This document shows positions 24,794-34,177 of a DNA stretch of 64,000 nt, piece after piece (within the stretch, counting starts at the first letter, position 1; the number at the start of each line of letters is the position of its first letter). The position numbers were made by a program, and so were the translations under genes. The stretch comes from Aliiglaciecola sp041538045 (GTDB taxonomy: Bacteria; Pseudomonadota; Gammaproteobacteria; Enterobacterales; Alteromonadaceae), in assembly GCF_041538045.1 (NCBI RefSeq), contig NZ_JBGOSE010000007.1:124001-188000 (forward strand), read 5' to 3'. The notes under the pieces were generated by a model. It worked only from the letters and a program-made list of their open reading frames with translations. It did no database searches and had not been told where the DNA came from.

Positions 24794-26055
24794 TAGTAGG
24801 CCTTATGAATAACGATAGGGGTAATGTTCCCAAAATCACTTATGGTTTTTTCCAGCTCACCCGTTTTTGGGTTGATGATATCTAGATTCATTTCCTCATT
24901 TGTGACAACTAACTTTGGTTCTTTACCTCGGGTTACTGCTACCGATACTGCCCAATTTGGCGCATCGATTGTGGCTATTCGAGTTTGCGTTTTTACATCA
25001 ATTACCCAAACTTGATCACCGCCATGGGTTTGCGAACCATCAAAGCCGTTTGCATTCATTATCAAATACATTAGGCCTTGTTCATCTGTATCGGCAAGGG
25101 CGAGGCCGCCAGGTCGCCACCCTGCTGCTTTTTGTTCTTCGTTAAGTAAACTCCATTTTCCTTTATATTCGGCAACCTCACCAGATAAATCGATTGCATG
25201 TATTTCGCCTTCAAAGCTAGGGAAGTAGGCGATATTATCGATGTATGCAGGGCGTTCAAATATCGGTGTTTTATCGGTATCAAAAAACGGCGCGACCCGC
25301 TGTTGAGATGCTTTGACACCATTTTCATCTAGGATTGTTGTTAATAAACTGCCGTTACTACACAGTGAGGTAACACTGCGTTTGCCTGTGGGAAAGGGCA
25401 ATACGCAACCAGGTGTTCCTACGGTACCTACCACTTCATGGGTATCTAGATTAACAACAGTGAACGAAGAGGCAGGACTAAAGTTGGCAATATAAAGAAA
25501 CTTCTCATCAGCTGAGAATGTTATTGCGTCCCGTCTTGGCAACGACTGCAGGCGCGTATGTTCTAGGGTGATTTCTTTAATCGGTGTCAGAGTAACTTTG
25601 TCGTAGATGGCCAGAACATCAATTTTAGGGCCACGGCTACCGCGACTGTGGAAAGATTCGACGATATAGAATTCAGGACGTGTTTTTGCGGCGGCAAAAT
25701 TACCCAACAAGTTCTTATCTGCCGTACCTTTTATGCGCTTAGATTGTTTCGGCTCGTTGATATCTAAAATGATCACTTTGCCACCAAACATGCTGGTAAA
25801 GCTTGATTCGTCGACAAATATCCAACTTTCAGGATATTTAGCAGGTAAAACGTCCACATTACCCGTTTTTTCAATAGGTAAGGGCGGCAAAGTGGGATCA
25901 ACCTTTGTAGTAACAGCGGCATGTTCTGGGGTAGTACTTGAGAGCGCAGCGTCTGCCTCTAGGGGAACTTCTGGATGAGTTGTGCAGCCAGTCATGAATA
26001 CTGAAATGATGAGACTACTGAGTAGTGTTCGAGGGAGCTTGATTTTCATAAACAT
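24793..26055 (-). CDS. aauB: Aromatic amine dehydrogenase heavy subunit, with lipoprotein-type leader
   Basis: This 420-residue protein is a seven-bladed beta-propeller like the AADH/MADH large subunit. It contains LPRRDAITFSADEKFLYIAN, a conserved GCVLPFPTGKRS region, and KWSLLNEEQKAAGWRPGG, which closely matches Alcaligenes AADH. Two copies form the heterotetramer with the TTQ subunit. The leader ends in FMTGC-TTH: Cys24 in a lipobox-like position, with Thr at +2 that would favour outer-membrane sorting. Known heavy subunits are soluble, so a lipid anchor would be unusual. The -3 Met is not the best lipobox residue, so this is tentative. The receptor gene ends 129 bp upstream. Confidence 0.92.
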   Translation of the reverse strand: MFMKIKLPRTLLSSLIISVFMTGCTTHPEVPLEADAALSSTTPEHAAVTTKVDPTLPPLPIEKTGNVDVLPAKYPESWIFVDESSFTSMFGGKVIILDINEPKQSKRIKGTADKNLLGNFAAAKTRPEFYIVESFHSRGSRGPKIDVLAIYDKVTLTPIKEITLEHTRLQSLPRRDAITFSADEKFLYIANFSPASSFTVVNLDTHEVVGTVGTPGCVLPFPTGKRSVTSLCSNGSLLTTILDENGVKASQQRVAPFFDTDKTPIFERPAYIDNIAYFPSFEGEIHAIDLSGEVAEYKGKWSLLNEEQKAAGWRPGGLALADTDEQGLMYLIMNANGFDGSQTHGGDQVWVIDVKTQTRIATIDAPNWAVSVAVTRGKEPKLVVTNEEMNLDIINPKTGELEKTISDFGNITPIVIHKAY

Positions 26056-26184
26056 ATTGTTTTAATCCTAACCGCAGCTATGTTTGTTTATTTAAAAATT
26101 AACGGATGTGCCAATCGTGCTTTTACGCTTTCAAGGAACAGCCGTTAATCTAGGGTTGTTAAAATCTACTTTTAGTGTTCGTTA

Positions 26185-28476
26185 CTAGTAGTAATTGTAT
26201 TGAACGTTAACGCCAATCCATCTTGGTCTGGCGTAAAACTCTTGGATAAAACCGGCGCTTTGTGTGAAGTCAAAGTTATAGACTCGATATTCTTCGTCTG
26301 TAATGTTTTTCACAAAAGCAGAGACTTTCCAATAGTCATTTATCTCATAGCCGAGGCGAGCATTAAATACCGTGTATGATTTCTCTTTGGATATTTCGCT
26401 GTTAGTTATATCAAAGTATTGTTCGCCTTGGTGATTAAAATCTATTTGTGCAGAAATGGCATCTGTGGCTTGATAACGAACAATACCGTTAATGGTATAT
26501 TTGGGTGCCAGAACCATTTCTCTGTCTTCAACTGTACCCACGCCGCGAACAACCACTCTGTCAATTTCAGTATCTAACAGGCTAGCCCCAAGTTTAATAT
26601 CCCAATCGTCACCTGGTACCCAAGTCACTTCCGCATCTAAACCTTGTAAGGTTGCATCAGAGTTATTGATGAATTGGCTTAATCCTGCGAATGTCAAAGC
26701 TTGATAGTTTTTGTAATCGTAATAGAAAACACTACTGTTAACTCTTACATCGCCACTGGCCAAGGTGGTTTTTATACCAACTTCATAACTGGTCAGTTCT
26801 TCAGAATCAAACGCCACATCTTCTTCTGTTACACCGTCGGTAAAGTCGAGAAACCCACCATTGAAGCCGCCACTTTTAAAGCCATTGGCAATATTGAAAA
26901 AGACTAGAGTATCTTTGTTTACCTTGTAATCAAGTCCAATTTGACCTGAAATATTGTCATCATCAATGGTTGTTAAACCAGCCGCTGCAGGATTTTGTTC
27001 AGTAAAATCAAAATAGTAGTCGGTACCAGGGTAACTAGCATCACCGACTAAACCGCACACATCACCAGCGGGGATAAGACAAGAATTCACTACAGCGTCA
27101 GCGTTTGTTGTCGCTAGATTTTGATAATCCATACTGCGCTCTTCAGAGGTGTAACGCAACCCAAGGGTTAGGGTTAACTTATCGGTAAGGGGCTTTTCCA
27201 CTTGACCGAATAAGCCATAGGATTCGGTATCTTGATCATAGTCGATATCGTAATTTACAAAAGGTACTAATTCAGAACCAAATGTACCTTCAGGAGCGCC
27301 AGTGATGGCATCAATTAGGGGGCCTGGGTAGTTAATATCTAAATCAAGCGCGCCATTAACTTCATTTTCAAAATAGTAAGCGCCGACTATCCAATCAAAC
27401 GACTCTGCTGAACCGCTTAATCTAAACTCTTGGCTGAACTGTTCGTTTTTAGAAGCAAATTGGGGGATCAAACCACTGTAAGGACCTACATCCGTATCTT
27501 CTTGGTGAAGTTTTTCTACATTCTCAATGGCAGTAATTGATGTAAAAGTATAATCAGAATTTTCCCAATTCAGTTTTAACGAAAGACCATCTGAGTCTAT
27601 ATCTAAAATACCTTGTCGGTTATATTCGCCAGCAAAGTTATCGCCGTCGGTATCGGCATAACCGTAAAAATCCGAGGTGGAATTTCCTGCACCGTCATCA
27701 GATGCTAAATGCTGGTATTGGGGGGCGTTAGTACTGGATTTACCACCGTGAACATTGAGCAGGGCGGTAAAGTCTTCGGTAATGTCGAAGTTGACTTGTA
27801 AGCGGTAGGCTCTGCTATCCGCTTCATTCGCATCCTTACCAATTCTATTTTCAACATAACCATCGTGGTTGTTCGTGGCAATGGCAAGCCGGGCTTGAAT
27901 GGTGTCGGTTAAACTGCCACCTACAGCAGCTTCGGCTTTTATTTGGTTGTATTCAGCAAGGGTTAAATCGAACAGCACTTCAGTGTCTTTTGTGGGCTCA
28001 TTGGAAATGAAATGCACCAAACCACCGGTAGCATTTCTTCCGTATAAGGTACCTTGCGGACCCCGCAAAACTTCAACTCGTTCTAGGTCAAACAACTGAA
28101 AGGTTAGGCCAGGCATAGCAGATTGGTATACATCATCACGATATACTGCAATGGGTCCTTCGTTGTTATCATTAAAATCATTGAGACCTACACCACGCAG
28201 CGAAATTGAAGGGTTGTTGCCTTCTCCAACAGGTGTACCAATATTCAGCCCAGGTGTTTGGGCAGAAATATCGACACTGTCGGTCATATTCAGCTCTCGT
28301 AAAGCATCACCGGAAAAGGCAGTAACAGAGACACTAACATCCTGTAAATCTTGCGATCTTTTCTTAGCCGTCACTTGAATGGTTTCAAACACACTATTAT
28401 CTTGAGCATGTACAGTGGATATCATTCCTAGGCTTAGAGTTGTGGCTACAGCGAGGGCTATTTTGTGATGTCTCAT
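26185..28476 (-). CDS. TonB-dependent receptor upstream of the amine dehydrogenase operon
   Basis: This 763-residue receptor has a signal peptide (cleavage after STVHA), a short extension with a TonB-box-like ETIQVTA, a plug domain (VEVLRGPQGTLYGRNATGGL near residue 135), and a barrel ending in NVQYNYY. It is similar to the large iron-complex/unknown-substrate receptor class of marine gammaproteobacteria. It lies on the same strand as aauBEDA with a 129-bp gap, so it may be co-regulated. The substrate is unknown. Aromatic amines themselves are small enough for porins, so a conjugate, cofactor or metal complex is also possible. Confidence 0.88.
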   Translation of the reverse strand: MRHHKIALAVATTLSLGMISTVHAQDNSVFETIQVTAKKRSQDLQDVSVSVTAFSGDALRELNMTDSVDISAQTPGLNIGTPVGEGNNPSISLRGVGLNDFNDNNEGPIAVYRDDVYQSAMPGLTFQLFDLERVEVLRGPQGTLYGRNATGGLVHFISNEPTKDTEVLFDLTLAEYNQIKAEAAVGGSLTDTIQARLAIATNNHDGYVENRIGKDANEADSRAYRLQVNFDITEDFTALLNVHGGKSSTNAPQYQHLASDDGAGNSTSDFYGYADTDGDNFAGEYNRQGILDIDSDGLSLKLNWENSDYTFTSITAIENVEKLHQEDTDVGPYSGLIPQFASKNEQFSQEFRLSGSAESFDWIVGAYYFENEVNGALDLDINYPGPLIDAITGAPEGTFGSELVPFVNYDIDYDQDTESYGLFGQVEKPLTDKLTLTLGLRYTSEERSMDYQNLATTNADAVVNSCLIPAGDVCGLVGDASYPGTDYYFDFTEQNPAAAGLTTIDDDNISGQIGLDYKVNKDTLVFFNIANGFKSGGFNGGFLDFTDGVTEEDVAFDSEELTSYEVGIKTTLASGDVRVNSSVFYYDYKNYQALTFAGLSQFINNSDATLQGLDAEVTWVPGDDWDIKLGASLLDTEIDRVVVRGVGTVEDREMVLAPKYTINGIVRYQATDAISAQIDFNHQGEQYFDITNSEISKEKSYTVFNARLGYEINDYWKVSAFVKNITDEEYRVYNFDFTQSAGFIQEFYARPRWIGVNVQYNYY

Positions 28477-28729
28477 GTTTTAATACCTTCTTTATTGTTA
28501 GAGTTCTTATATACGAACGGTAAAACGTCATCGAATTGCAAGTTGTGAATTTATATGTGTTTTTAGTAAATTATTATCGTTATTTATTACTTGAATAATC
28601 AACTATATGGTTAATATATACATATGAATAAGCCCTTGTCAAAAGTTATACAAACTGGAAGGACCTGTAAAAGCCTTAATTTCAGGTGCCGATATTTCCG
28701 TAGACGGTATTTTTATTATCGAGGCTGGT

Positions 28730-28820
28730 TGTTAGTGCCATGGCCTAAAGGCCATGCTACAGGTGGGGTTGTTTTTTGGTGCCCATGGCCTGAAGGCCAT
28801 GCTACAGAGGGGATTGTAGG
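28730..28820. repeat. REP-like palindrome cluster, 2 copies
   Basis: Palindromes lie at 28739-28756 and 28784-28801, spaced 45 bp as in the 13.5-kb cluster. They lie between the receptor promoter and piuC. The rest of 28477-28729 is AT-rich promoter sequence without a recognisable gene. Confidence 0.85.
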
Positions 28821-28835
28821 TGGTCATGAGATTTT

Positions 28836-29516
28836 TTAGGTTTGTGCCCATTGTCGTAATAGGTTGTGGTAAACGCCTGTGAGTTGGACTATTTCTGGAC
28901 TGTCATCAAGTTTGCTGCGTAGGGCTTGGATTGCCATATCCATATCAAACAAAATACTGCGCTTTTCATCGCTGGATACCATGCTTTGTAACCAGAAAAA
29001 TGACGCTAAACGCCGTCCTTTAGTAACGGGTGTGACACGATGTAAGCTGGTGGATGGGTATAACACCATATCGCCAGCTTCGAGCTTTATTCGTTGTGAA
29101 CCAAAAGTATCTTCCATTACCAGCTCGCCACCTTCGTACTCATCTGGCTCAGAGAAGAATAAGGTCATGGATAAATCTGTTCTAACTTTAACTGGCGTTC
29201 CTGGAACCTGGCGGATAGCATTATCGACGTGGGTACCAAAGGATTGTCCGCCTTGATAACAATTAAATAAAGGGGGAAATATTTTACTTGGTAAGGCCGC
29301 TGACATAAATAGGTTGTTTTGTGATAGTGCCGTTAAAATTACTTCACCCAATTCGTGAGCTACCTGCGAATCACTTGGTAATTGCAGGTTGTTTTTGGTT
29401 TTAGCACTTTGATAGCCAGCGGTAATATTACCGTCAGACCACTGAGCAGCTAAGAGTGCATTTTTAGCGTCTGCAACCTGTTGTTTGCTTAGTACTGCGG
29501 GTATTTTTAATAACAT
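28836..29516 (-). CDS. piuC: PKHD-type Fe(II)/2-oxoglutarate hydroxylase (PiuC/YbiX)
   Basis: This 226-residue cytoplasmic dioxygenase has the PKHD-type prolyl hydroxylase fold. The iron ligands are H96 and D98 (GTHVDNAIR) and H159 (TSLHRVTPV), and R169 should bind 2-oxoglutarate. The length matches PiuC/YbiX. Family members are encoded beside catecholate siderophore receptors and are induced by iron limitation; their physiological substrate is not settled. It lies downstream of such a receptor on the same strand, with a terminator in the 90-bp gap. Confidence 0.93.
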   Translation of the reverse strand: MLLKIPAVLSKQQVADAKNALLAAQWSDGNITAGYQSAKTKNNLQLPSDSQVAHELGEVILTALSQNNLFMSAALPSKIFPPLFNCYQGGQSFGTHVDNAIRQVPGTPVKVRTDLSMTLFFSEPDEYEGGELVMEDTFGSQRIKLEAGDMVLYPSTSLHRVTPVTKGRRLASFFWLQSMVSSDEKRSILFDMDMAIQALRSKLDDSPEIVQLTGVYHNLLRQWAQT

Positions 29517-29536
29517 CTAGGCTTTCCTAACATTGC

Positions 29537-29562
29537 AAAACCGACTCGTAAGAGTCGGTTTT
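29537..29562 (-). terminator. Intrinsic terminator between receptor and piuC
   Basis: The stem AAAACCGACTC/GAGTCGGTTTT with a GTAA loop is a perfect 11-bp hairpin with U-tract potential on both strands. It would reduce read-through from the receptor gene into piuC. Confidence 0.8.
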
Positions 29563-29606
29563 AGTTTTAAACATTGGGTTATTTTAAAACAAACTACATT
29601 AGACGT

Positions 29607-31829
29607 TTAAAATTGGTAGTTTGCCGTCACACTTAAATATCGACCTTCGCCAGGAATGTAGTGACCACCACCTATTTGATCAACGTAATCTTCATCAGTA
29701 AGGTTGCTGCCATTAACCTGAAGGCTTAGCTGCTCAGTAGCCTGATACGATATCATCATATCCCAAATCATGTAACTGTCTGCAACTTCGCGACTTGCAG
29801 GTGTGCTGCTGTTGTAACGTTTACCCATATATTGAGCACCAAGGCCAAAAGCGAGTGCATCTGAATAATCATAACGACCCCAAACGCTGTAAGAGTGTTC
29901 TGGTGTGCGTGGCAGTTCAGCCCCAATTTGAGATGCATCAGCGCCTTCAGCATTAACAACTTCACTATCTTGAAAGGTGTAAGCTGCGATGATGGATAAT
30001 TTGTCGCTTAGGTTACCGGCCAATCCAAGTTCAATACCATCAACCCGTTGTTTACCGTTCAATGTATCGTAGTTGCGTTGTTCGTCGTCAAAGAATGGGT
30101 CATCCGTTAATGCATTAGTTTTTTCGCTGCGGAAAATAGCAGCGTTAGCAAATAATTTACCGTCGTAAATTTCCCATTTATAACCTAATTCATAACTAAG
30201 GGTTTCTTCTGGATCTAGGTTATTTTGGTTACTATTACTGTTCGACGAAGCTGTTAAATCTTCCGCTGTTGGGCTAAAAGAGTTACCCGCACCAAAATAT
30301 ATGCTGCTGCTTGCATCCGGCTTATATACAATGCCGGCATTCCAACTCAACTCGTCATTTTTAGCATTCAATTTAACGCTTGGATCATCGCCATCTAAGT
30401 CATAAAAGTACTCTGTTTCAAAGCTATCCCAACGTAAACCGAGGGATAATTGCCACTGAGGATCTAAAGTGATGGTATCAAAAACATAAATTGCTTTCGT
30501 GTCACCAGTGGCCTCGTTACTTTTATCAGTGCGAGCATATTGTCCTGTGAACGCTACTTCTGCATCCGGATTGTATAAATCGACTAACTCAGGAGTATCA
30601 TTTAGGTTATCTGGGACTATGGCTTCGAAGTTCCAGCGCTCAAATTTTTCGCGACTTAACTCTACTCCAGCGGCAATGTCATGTTTAATATTGCCTTGTT
30701 GATAACTGCCGATTAAGTCCCCTTGAAAGACGGTCATAGAATCTTTGGTGTCACGAGTTTTTTCATCGCTCAAACGAACATCTGTGCTGGTGGTTACGCT
30801 TATAAAACGCGGTGCTGTTACTACAGATTGACGTTCAATAGAGCCTGTTCTAACTAACGCGCGCAGCATGGTCGAATTATTTAGGTCGTACTCATATTTT
30901 GCGGTTAGTGATTGGCCTTTGATATCTTCAAAGTCACGATAAATATTACCGTAAAAATTATCGAAATCAGCATTTGAAGGGCCGCCTTCGTATGCCGCTA
31001 ACTCAGCAACGGGATCTGAGGTACTGCTATTAGACACCCACGGCATGCCGTAGTCAGGTAGGTTGTCTTGCTTTTGATAATCCGCATTAACGCTAATTCT
31101 AGATTCTGTACCTAGTCCAGTGGCGAAAGAAAGTGCCACTGCATTGTTGCTGTTGTTAACATAATTACGCCCAGCAACATCGCCATCGTCTAACAAGGCG
31201 TTAATACGCAACGCTGAGGTATCACCTAATGTTAAGTTGGTGTCAACTTGTGCACGATAATCGTTTTCAGTACCTAGTCTGAGACTAACGTCAGTAAATT
31301 CATCTAATGTTGCCGTTTTTATTTGTAAGTTTACGGCTCCACCTGCCGCGCCACGACCGTATATGGCAGCGCCTGGACCTTTTGCAACTTCTACCGCTTC
31401 AACATTATAAATGTCACGAGAATAACCAGCTATGTCGCGAACGCCATCGATTAATATATTGTTAGCTGCACTGAATCCGCGAATTGACATGCTATCACCG
31501 GTTGGTGTGCCTCCTTCGCCGGCAGCCATGGAAATTCCAGGTACATTTCGCAAAGCTGAGCGCAAACTATCAACGTTACGATCTTTCATTACAGACTGGG
31601 GAATAACTGTAATCGACTTTGCCGTGTTCAACAGCGGTTGAGTATATTTTACGGAAGTAGAGTTCTCTACTTTATAGTCTTCTTCAGTCTGTGATGTTGC
31701 CTGTGAAACTGCAAGCTCCTGCACATCTTGAGCATGGGCAGCTCCCATTGGTAACAAAGCGCTCAAAGCCAAAGTAATCGCATTGCGGGTAAACTTTTCT
31801 TTTACCGCTGCGTGTTGTACTGCAGTCAT
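29607..31829 (-). CDS. TonB-dependent siderophore receptor (Fiu/PiuA-like)
   Basis: This 740-residue receptor has a signal peptide (MGAAHA-QDV), the siderophore-receptor plug (LLNTAKSITVIPQSVMKDRN, residues 66-85, and VEVAKGPGAAIYGRGAAGG), and a barrel ending in LSVTANYQF. The sequence class and the adjacent piuC point to catecholate or related ferric siderophores, as with Fiu and PiuA. The promoter faces the TonB2-type operon, and a Fur-box-like site lies 83 bp upstream of its start. The exact siderophore cannot be told. Confidence 0.9.
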   Translation of the reverse strand: MTAVQHAAVKEKFTRNAITLALSALLPMGAAHAQDVQELAVSQATSQTEEDYKVENSTSVKYTQPLLNTAKSITVIPQSVMKDRNVDSLRSALRNVPGISMAAGEGGTPTGDSMSIRGFSAANNILIDGVRDIAGYSRDIYNVEAVEVAKGPGAAIYGRGAAGGAVNLQIKTATLDEFTDVSLRLGTENDYRAQVDTNLTLGDTSALRINALLDDGDVAGRNYVNNSNNAVALSFATGLGTESRISVNADYQKQDNLPDYGMPWVSNSSTSDPVAELAAYEGGPSNADFDNFYGNIYRDFEDIKGQSLTAKYEYDLNNSTMLRALVRTGSIERQSVVTAPRFISVTTSTDVRLSDEKTRDTKDSMTVFQGDLIGSYQQGNIKHDIAAGVELSREKFERWNFEAIVPDNLNDTPELVDLYNPDAEVAFTGQYARTDKSNEATGDTKAIYVFDTITLDPQWQLSLGLRWDSFETEYFYDLDGDDPSVKLNAKNDELSWNAGIVYKPDASSSIYFGAGNSFSPTAEDLTASSNSNSNQNNLDPEETLSYELGYKWEIYDGKLFANAAIFRSEKTNALTDDPFFDDEQRNYDTLNGKQRVDGIELGLAGNLSDKLSIIAAYTFQDSEVVNAEGADASQIGAELPRTPEHSYSVWGRYDYSDALAFGLGAQYMGKRYNSSTPASREVADSYMIWDMMISYQATEQLSLQVNGSNLTDEDYVDQIGGGHYIPGEGRYLSVTANYQF

Positions 31830-31911
31830 TTCTATTCTCCGTAGTGTGTGTGTTTTGATTTTCGTGGGTTAATTAACGCTAGGTGGGGAAGCATATTTTA
31901 TCATTAATCTA

Positions 31912-31930
31912 AATGCAAGTAATTATCATT
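31912..31930. promoter_or_regulatory. Fur-box-like site between the siderophore receptor and the TonB2 operon
   Basis: The 19-mer AATGCAAGTAATTATCATT matches the 7-1-7 Fur pattern TGATAAT-A-ATTATCA: the right half is perfect and the left half (TGCAAGT) keeps three of seven positions. Its place in a 234-bp divergent gap between two iron-uptake units supports iron repression of both. Confidence 0.65.
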
Positions 31931-32063
31931 CGCATGGTTATTTACACTCGTCTTTGTTTCTGGCAGAATAGAAATATCGGTGATAAATCAATCTTTTATT
32001 TTGATGTCAGTACGATGGTGCATAGGCTTCGGTGAAAAATAAATGTGAAGAGCGACAGTAATA

Positions 32064-32840
32064 ATGAAAGATAAATTAAATAAACTGGTAGGCCGGAAGG
32101 TGCTGCTGGTAGTCGGCTGTTTATTGTCTAGTAATCTCTATGGACAAGAAATAAGTAAAGTCGAAACTATGGTGAATCAATGGTTGGGTCTTGAACGCCA
32201 AATTAACGCTTTGGAATCTGAGTGGCAACAACAACAACCTTTGTTAACCCAGAGAATGCGTTTACTTGAGTTAGAGAAAGAGCAACTGTTGAATATGTTA
32301 TCGGAAAAAAAAGGTGACTCTTCTCAAGTTGAAATGCAAAGGTTAGCCTTAGCTGAAGAACAGACCACATTAGAAAAGCAGCAAGTTGTGTTAGAACAAC
32401 AAGTTGCTTTGCTGTCGAATCAATTAAACGCCCTTGAGCAAACGTTGCCGCCGCCAATTAAACAAGCTTGGCAGCAAGATGTTAGTGATACCGATAGTTC
32501 TTCAGATCCATCTATTCAATTGCAAGCGAACCTAGCAAGGTTATCTAAACTAGCTGAATTTGATCAGCGAATTGCGGTTGTGCAGATGCCCATAAACAAC
32601 AACCAAAACGAGAAAATACTCGTGAAGCAACTCTATCTCGGGGCTTCTAGTGCTTGGTTTGTCAGTTTAGATGGCAGTTATAGCGGAACAGGTCAGATTA
32701 CAGATAACGGTTGGCAGTGGCAGTTCGATGATAATTCAGATAGTAGTGCTATCAGCAAGGCAATCGCCATATTCGAGAAACAGAGTGAAGCTGATTTTGT
32801 CAGCTTACCCTTTTCTATTTCCAGTTTAAAAGAGCAATAG
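32064..32840 (+). CDS. DUF3450 family periplasmic coiled-coil protein (TonB2-type operon)
   Basis: This 258-residue protein has a signal peptide ending near NLYG-QEI, then a long coiled coil (about residues 25-125) made of Gln/Leu-rich heptads with the conserved MVNQWLGLERQINALESEW start, and a short beta-rich end (WFVSLDGSYSGTG). DUF3450 proteins are encoded first in TonB2-type operons of Vibrio and Alteromonadales. Their precise role is unknown, but they are presumed to assist the TtpC-like component. The next gene starts 2 nt later. Confidence 0.88.
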   Translation: MKDKLNKLVGRKVLLVVGCLLSSNLYGQEISKVETMVNQWLGLERQINALESEWQQQQPLLTQRMRLLELEKEQLLNMLSEKKGDSSQVEMQRLALAEEQTTLEKQQVVLEQQVALLSNQLNALEQTLPPPIKQAWQQDVSDTDSSSDPSIQLQANLARLSKLAEFDQRIAVVQMPINNNQNEKILVKQLYLGASSAWFVSLDGSYSGTGQITDNGWQWQFDDNSDSSAISKAIAIFEKQSEADFVSLPFSISSLKEQ

Positions 32841-32842
32841 CG

Positions 32843-34177
32843 ATGTCATTCTTTCACTACCTTCGACCATTAATTGTCACCCTGACAGTATTTATCTGGT
32901 TAGGACAGCAGCCAAGTGTCCATGCAAATGAAACTGTCGATAAGGGATTATTAACTAAGCTTAATGATGCACAAAAACGCTTAGGCTCCAGTCAAAAAAA
33001 TATTGCTTCCCAGAAACGTAGTTTACTCGAGAAGTTAAATAAACTCGAAAGAGAAGTTCAAGCTCTACAACAGAAAACCGCGGCTGCTCGCCGACTTAGC
33101 GACGAAAAAACCTTAAGCCTAAGTCAGCTTGAAACTCGCATTAATGATTGGCGTGAACAACAAAATTATCAGCAAAACCTAATAAACCGTTTTTTACATC
33201 AGCAACAATTGAATAGCCAGCCGGCGGGATTGACAACAGCTGAAAAAATGCAGCTGATACAGGGTTTTAGTCAAGAATTACAAGGTAAATTGTCACCCAT
33301 GTGGCAACCCCAACCTATCGTTATGGGTAACGGAAAGCTGGAACAGTTGCCTACTTTATCATTAGGCCCGATTAACTGGTTTTGGTACGAGGATTTACAG
33401 CAAGCAGGCTTAGCAACCCGTGAAGATGGACAGTTACACTCAGCCTTGTTACTCGATGGTAGTGCCAGTGCGGGGCTAAAGGCAATTCTAAGTGAAGGTC
33501 GCGGCGAGCTGTTCTTTGATCCAACCATGAATCGTGCGGTTGCCCGTCAACAGCACCAACAAACGGCTTGGCAACATGTGGTTAAAGGCGGTGTTTGGGT
33601 GATCCCTATTTTAACCTTTGCGGTTTTGGCGTTGGTGATTGCCATATACAAATCTGTGCAATTGGCCCGTTTGCCTAAATTACAGCGATTTACCCCAACT
33701 TATTTACACAGCCAGTTAGCAAAGCCGAGTGAAACAGTGCTTGCCAGTATTAAGGGGCAGCAAAAAGTACTCTTCGATATTGCGCTGCAAGCTAACAATG
33801 ACAGAGCGCGGGATGACCAGTTATTTGTGCAATTGCAGCAAGATAAATATTGGTTAGAGCGTTGGTTATTAGTGATTGGTATTACCGCATCAGTTGCACC
33901 TTTGTTGGGGCTGTTAGGTACGGTGAGTGGCATGATAGAAACCTTTAAAATGATGACCTTATTTGGTAGCGGCGACCCTGAAGTGGTTTCTGGCGGTATT
34001 GCTCAAGCCTTGATTACCACCGAACTTGGTTTGGTAGTGGCTATTCCCGCTTTAATTCTAAATGCCATTTTATCGAAGCGAGCTAAATCTTATTATCATG
34101 AGCTTGAAAACTTAGCGATATTGCTCAGTCAACCAATAGAAGAGCAGCCAAATGAAATGAAGCAGGAGGCCGCATGA
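32843..34177 (+). CDS. TtpC-like MotA/TolQ/ExbB proton channel protein with periplasmic coiled coil
   Basis: This 444-residue protein starts with a signal peptide (QQPSVHA-NE) and a periplasmic coiled coil of about 120 residues. A first transmembrane helix follows (WVIPILTFAVLALVIAIYK, near residue 255). The C-terminal third is an ExbB-type domain with two more helices, including SVAPLLGLLGTVSGMIETFK and GGIAQALITTELGLVVAIPAL. This matches TtpC, the extra component that TonB2 systems need. It overlaps the next gene by 4 nt (ATGA), which suggests coupled translation. Confidence 0.9.
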   Translation: MSFFHYLRPLIVTLTVFIWLGQQPSVHANETVDKGLLTKLNDAQKRLGSSQKNIASQKRSLLEKLNKLEREVQALQQKTAAARRLSDEKTLSLSQLETRINDWREQQNYQQNLINRFLHQQQLNSQPAGLTTAEKMQLIQGFSQELQGKLSPMWQPQPIVMGNGKLEQLPTLSLGPINWFWYEDLQQAGLATREDGQLHSALLLDGSASAGLKAILSEGRGELFFDPTMNRAVARQQHQQTAWQHVVKGGVWVIPILTFAVLALVIAIYKSVQLARLPKLQRFTPTYLHSQLAKPSETVLASIKGQQKVLFDIALQANNDRARDDQLFVQLQQDKYWLERWLLVIGITASVAPLLGLLGTVSGMIETFKMMTLFGSGDPEVVSGGIAQALITTELGLVVAIPALILNAILSKRAKSYYHELENLAILLSQPIEEQPNEMKQEAA

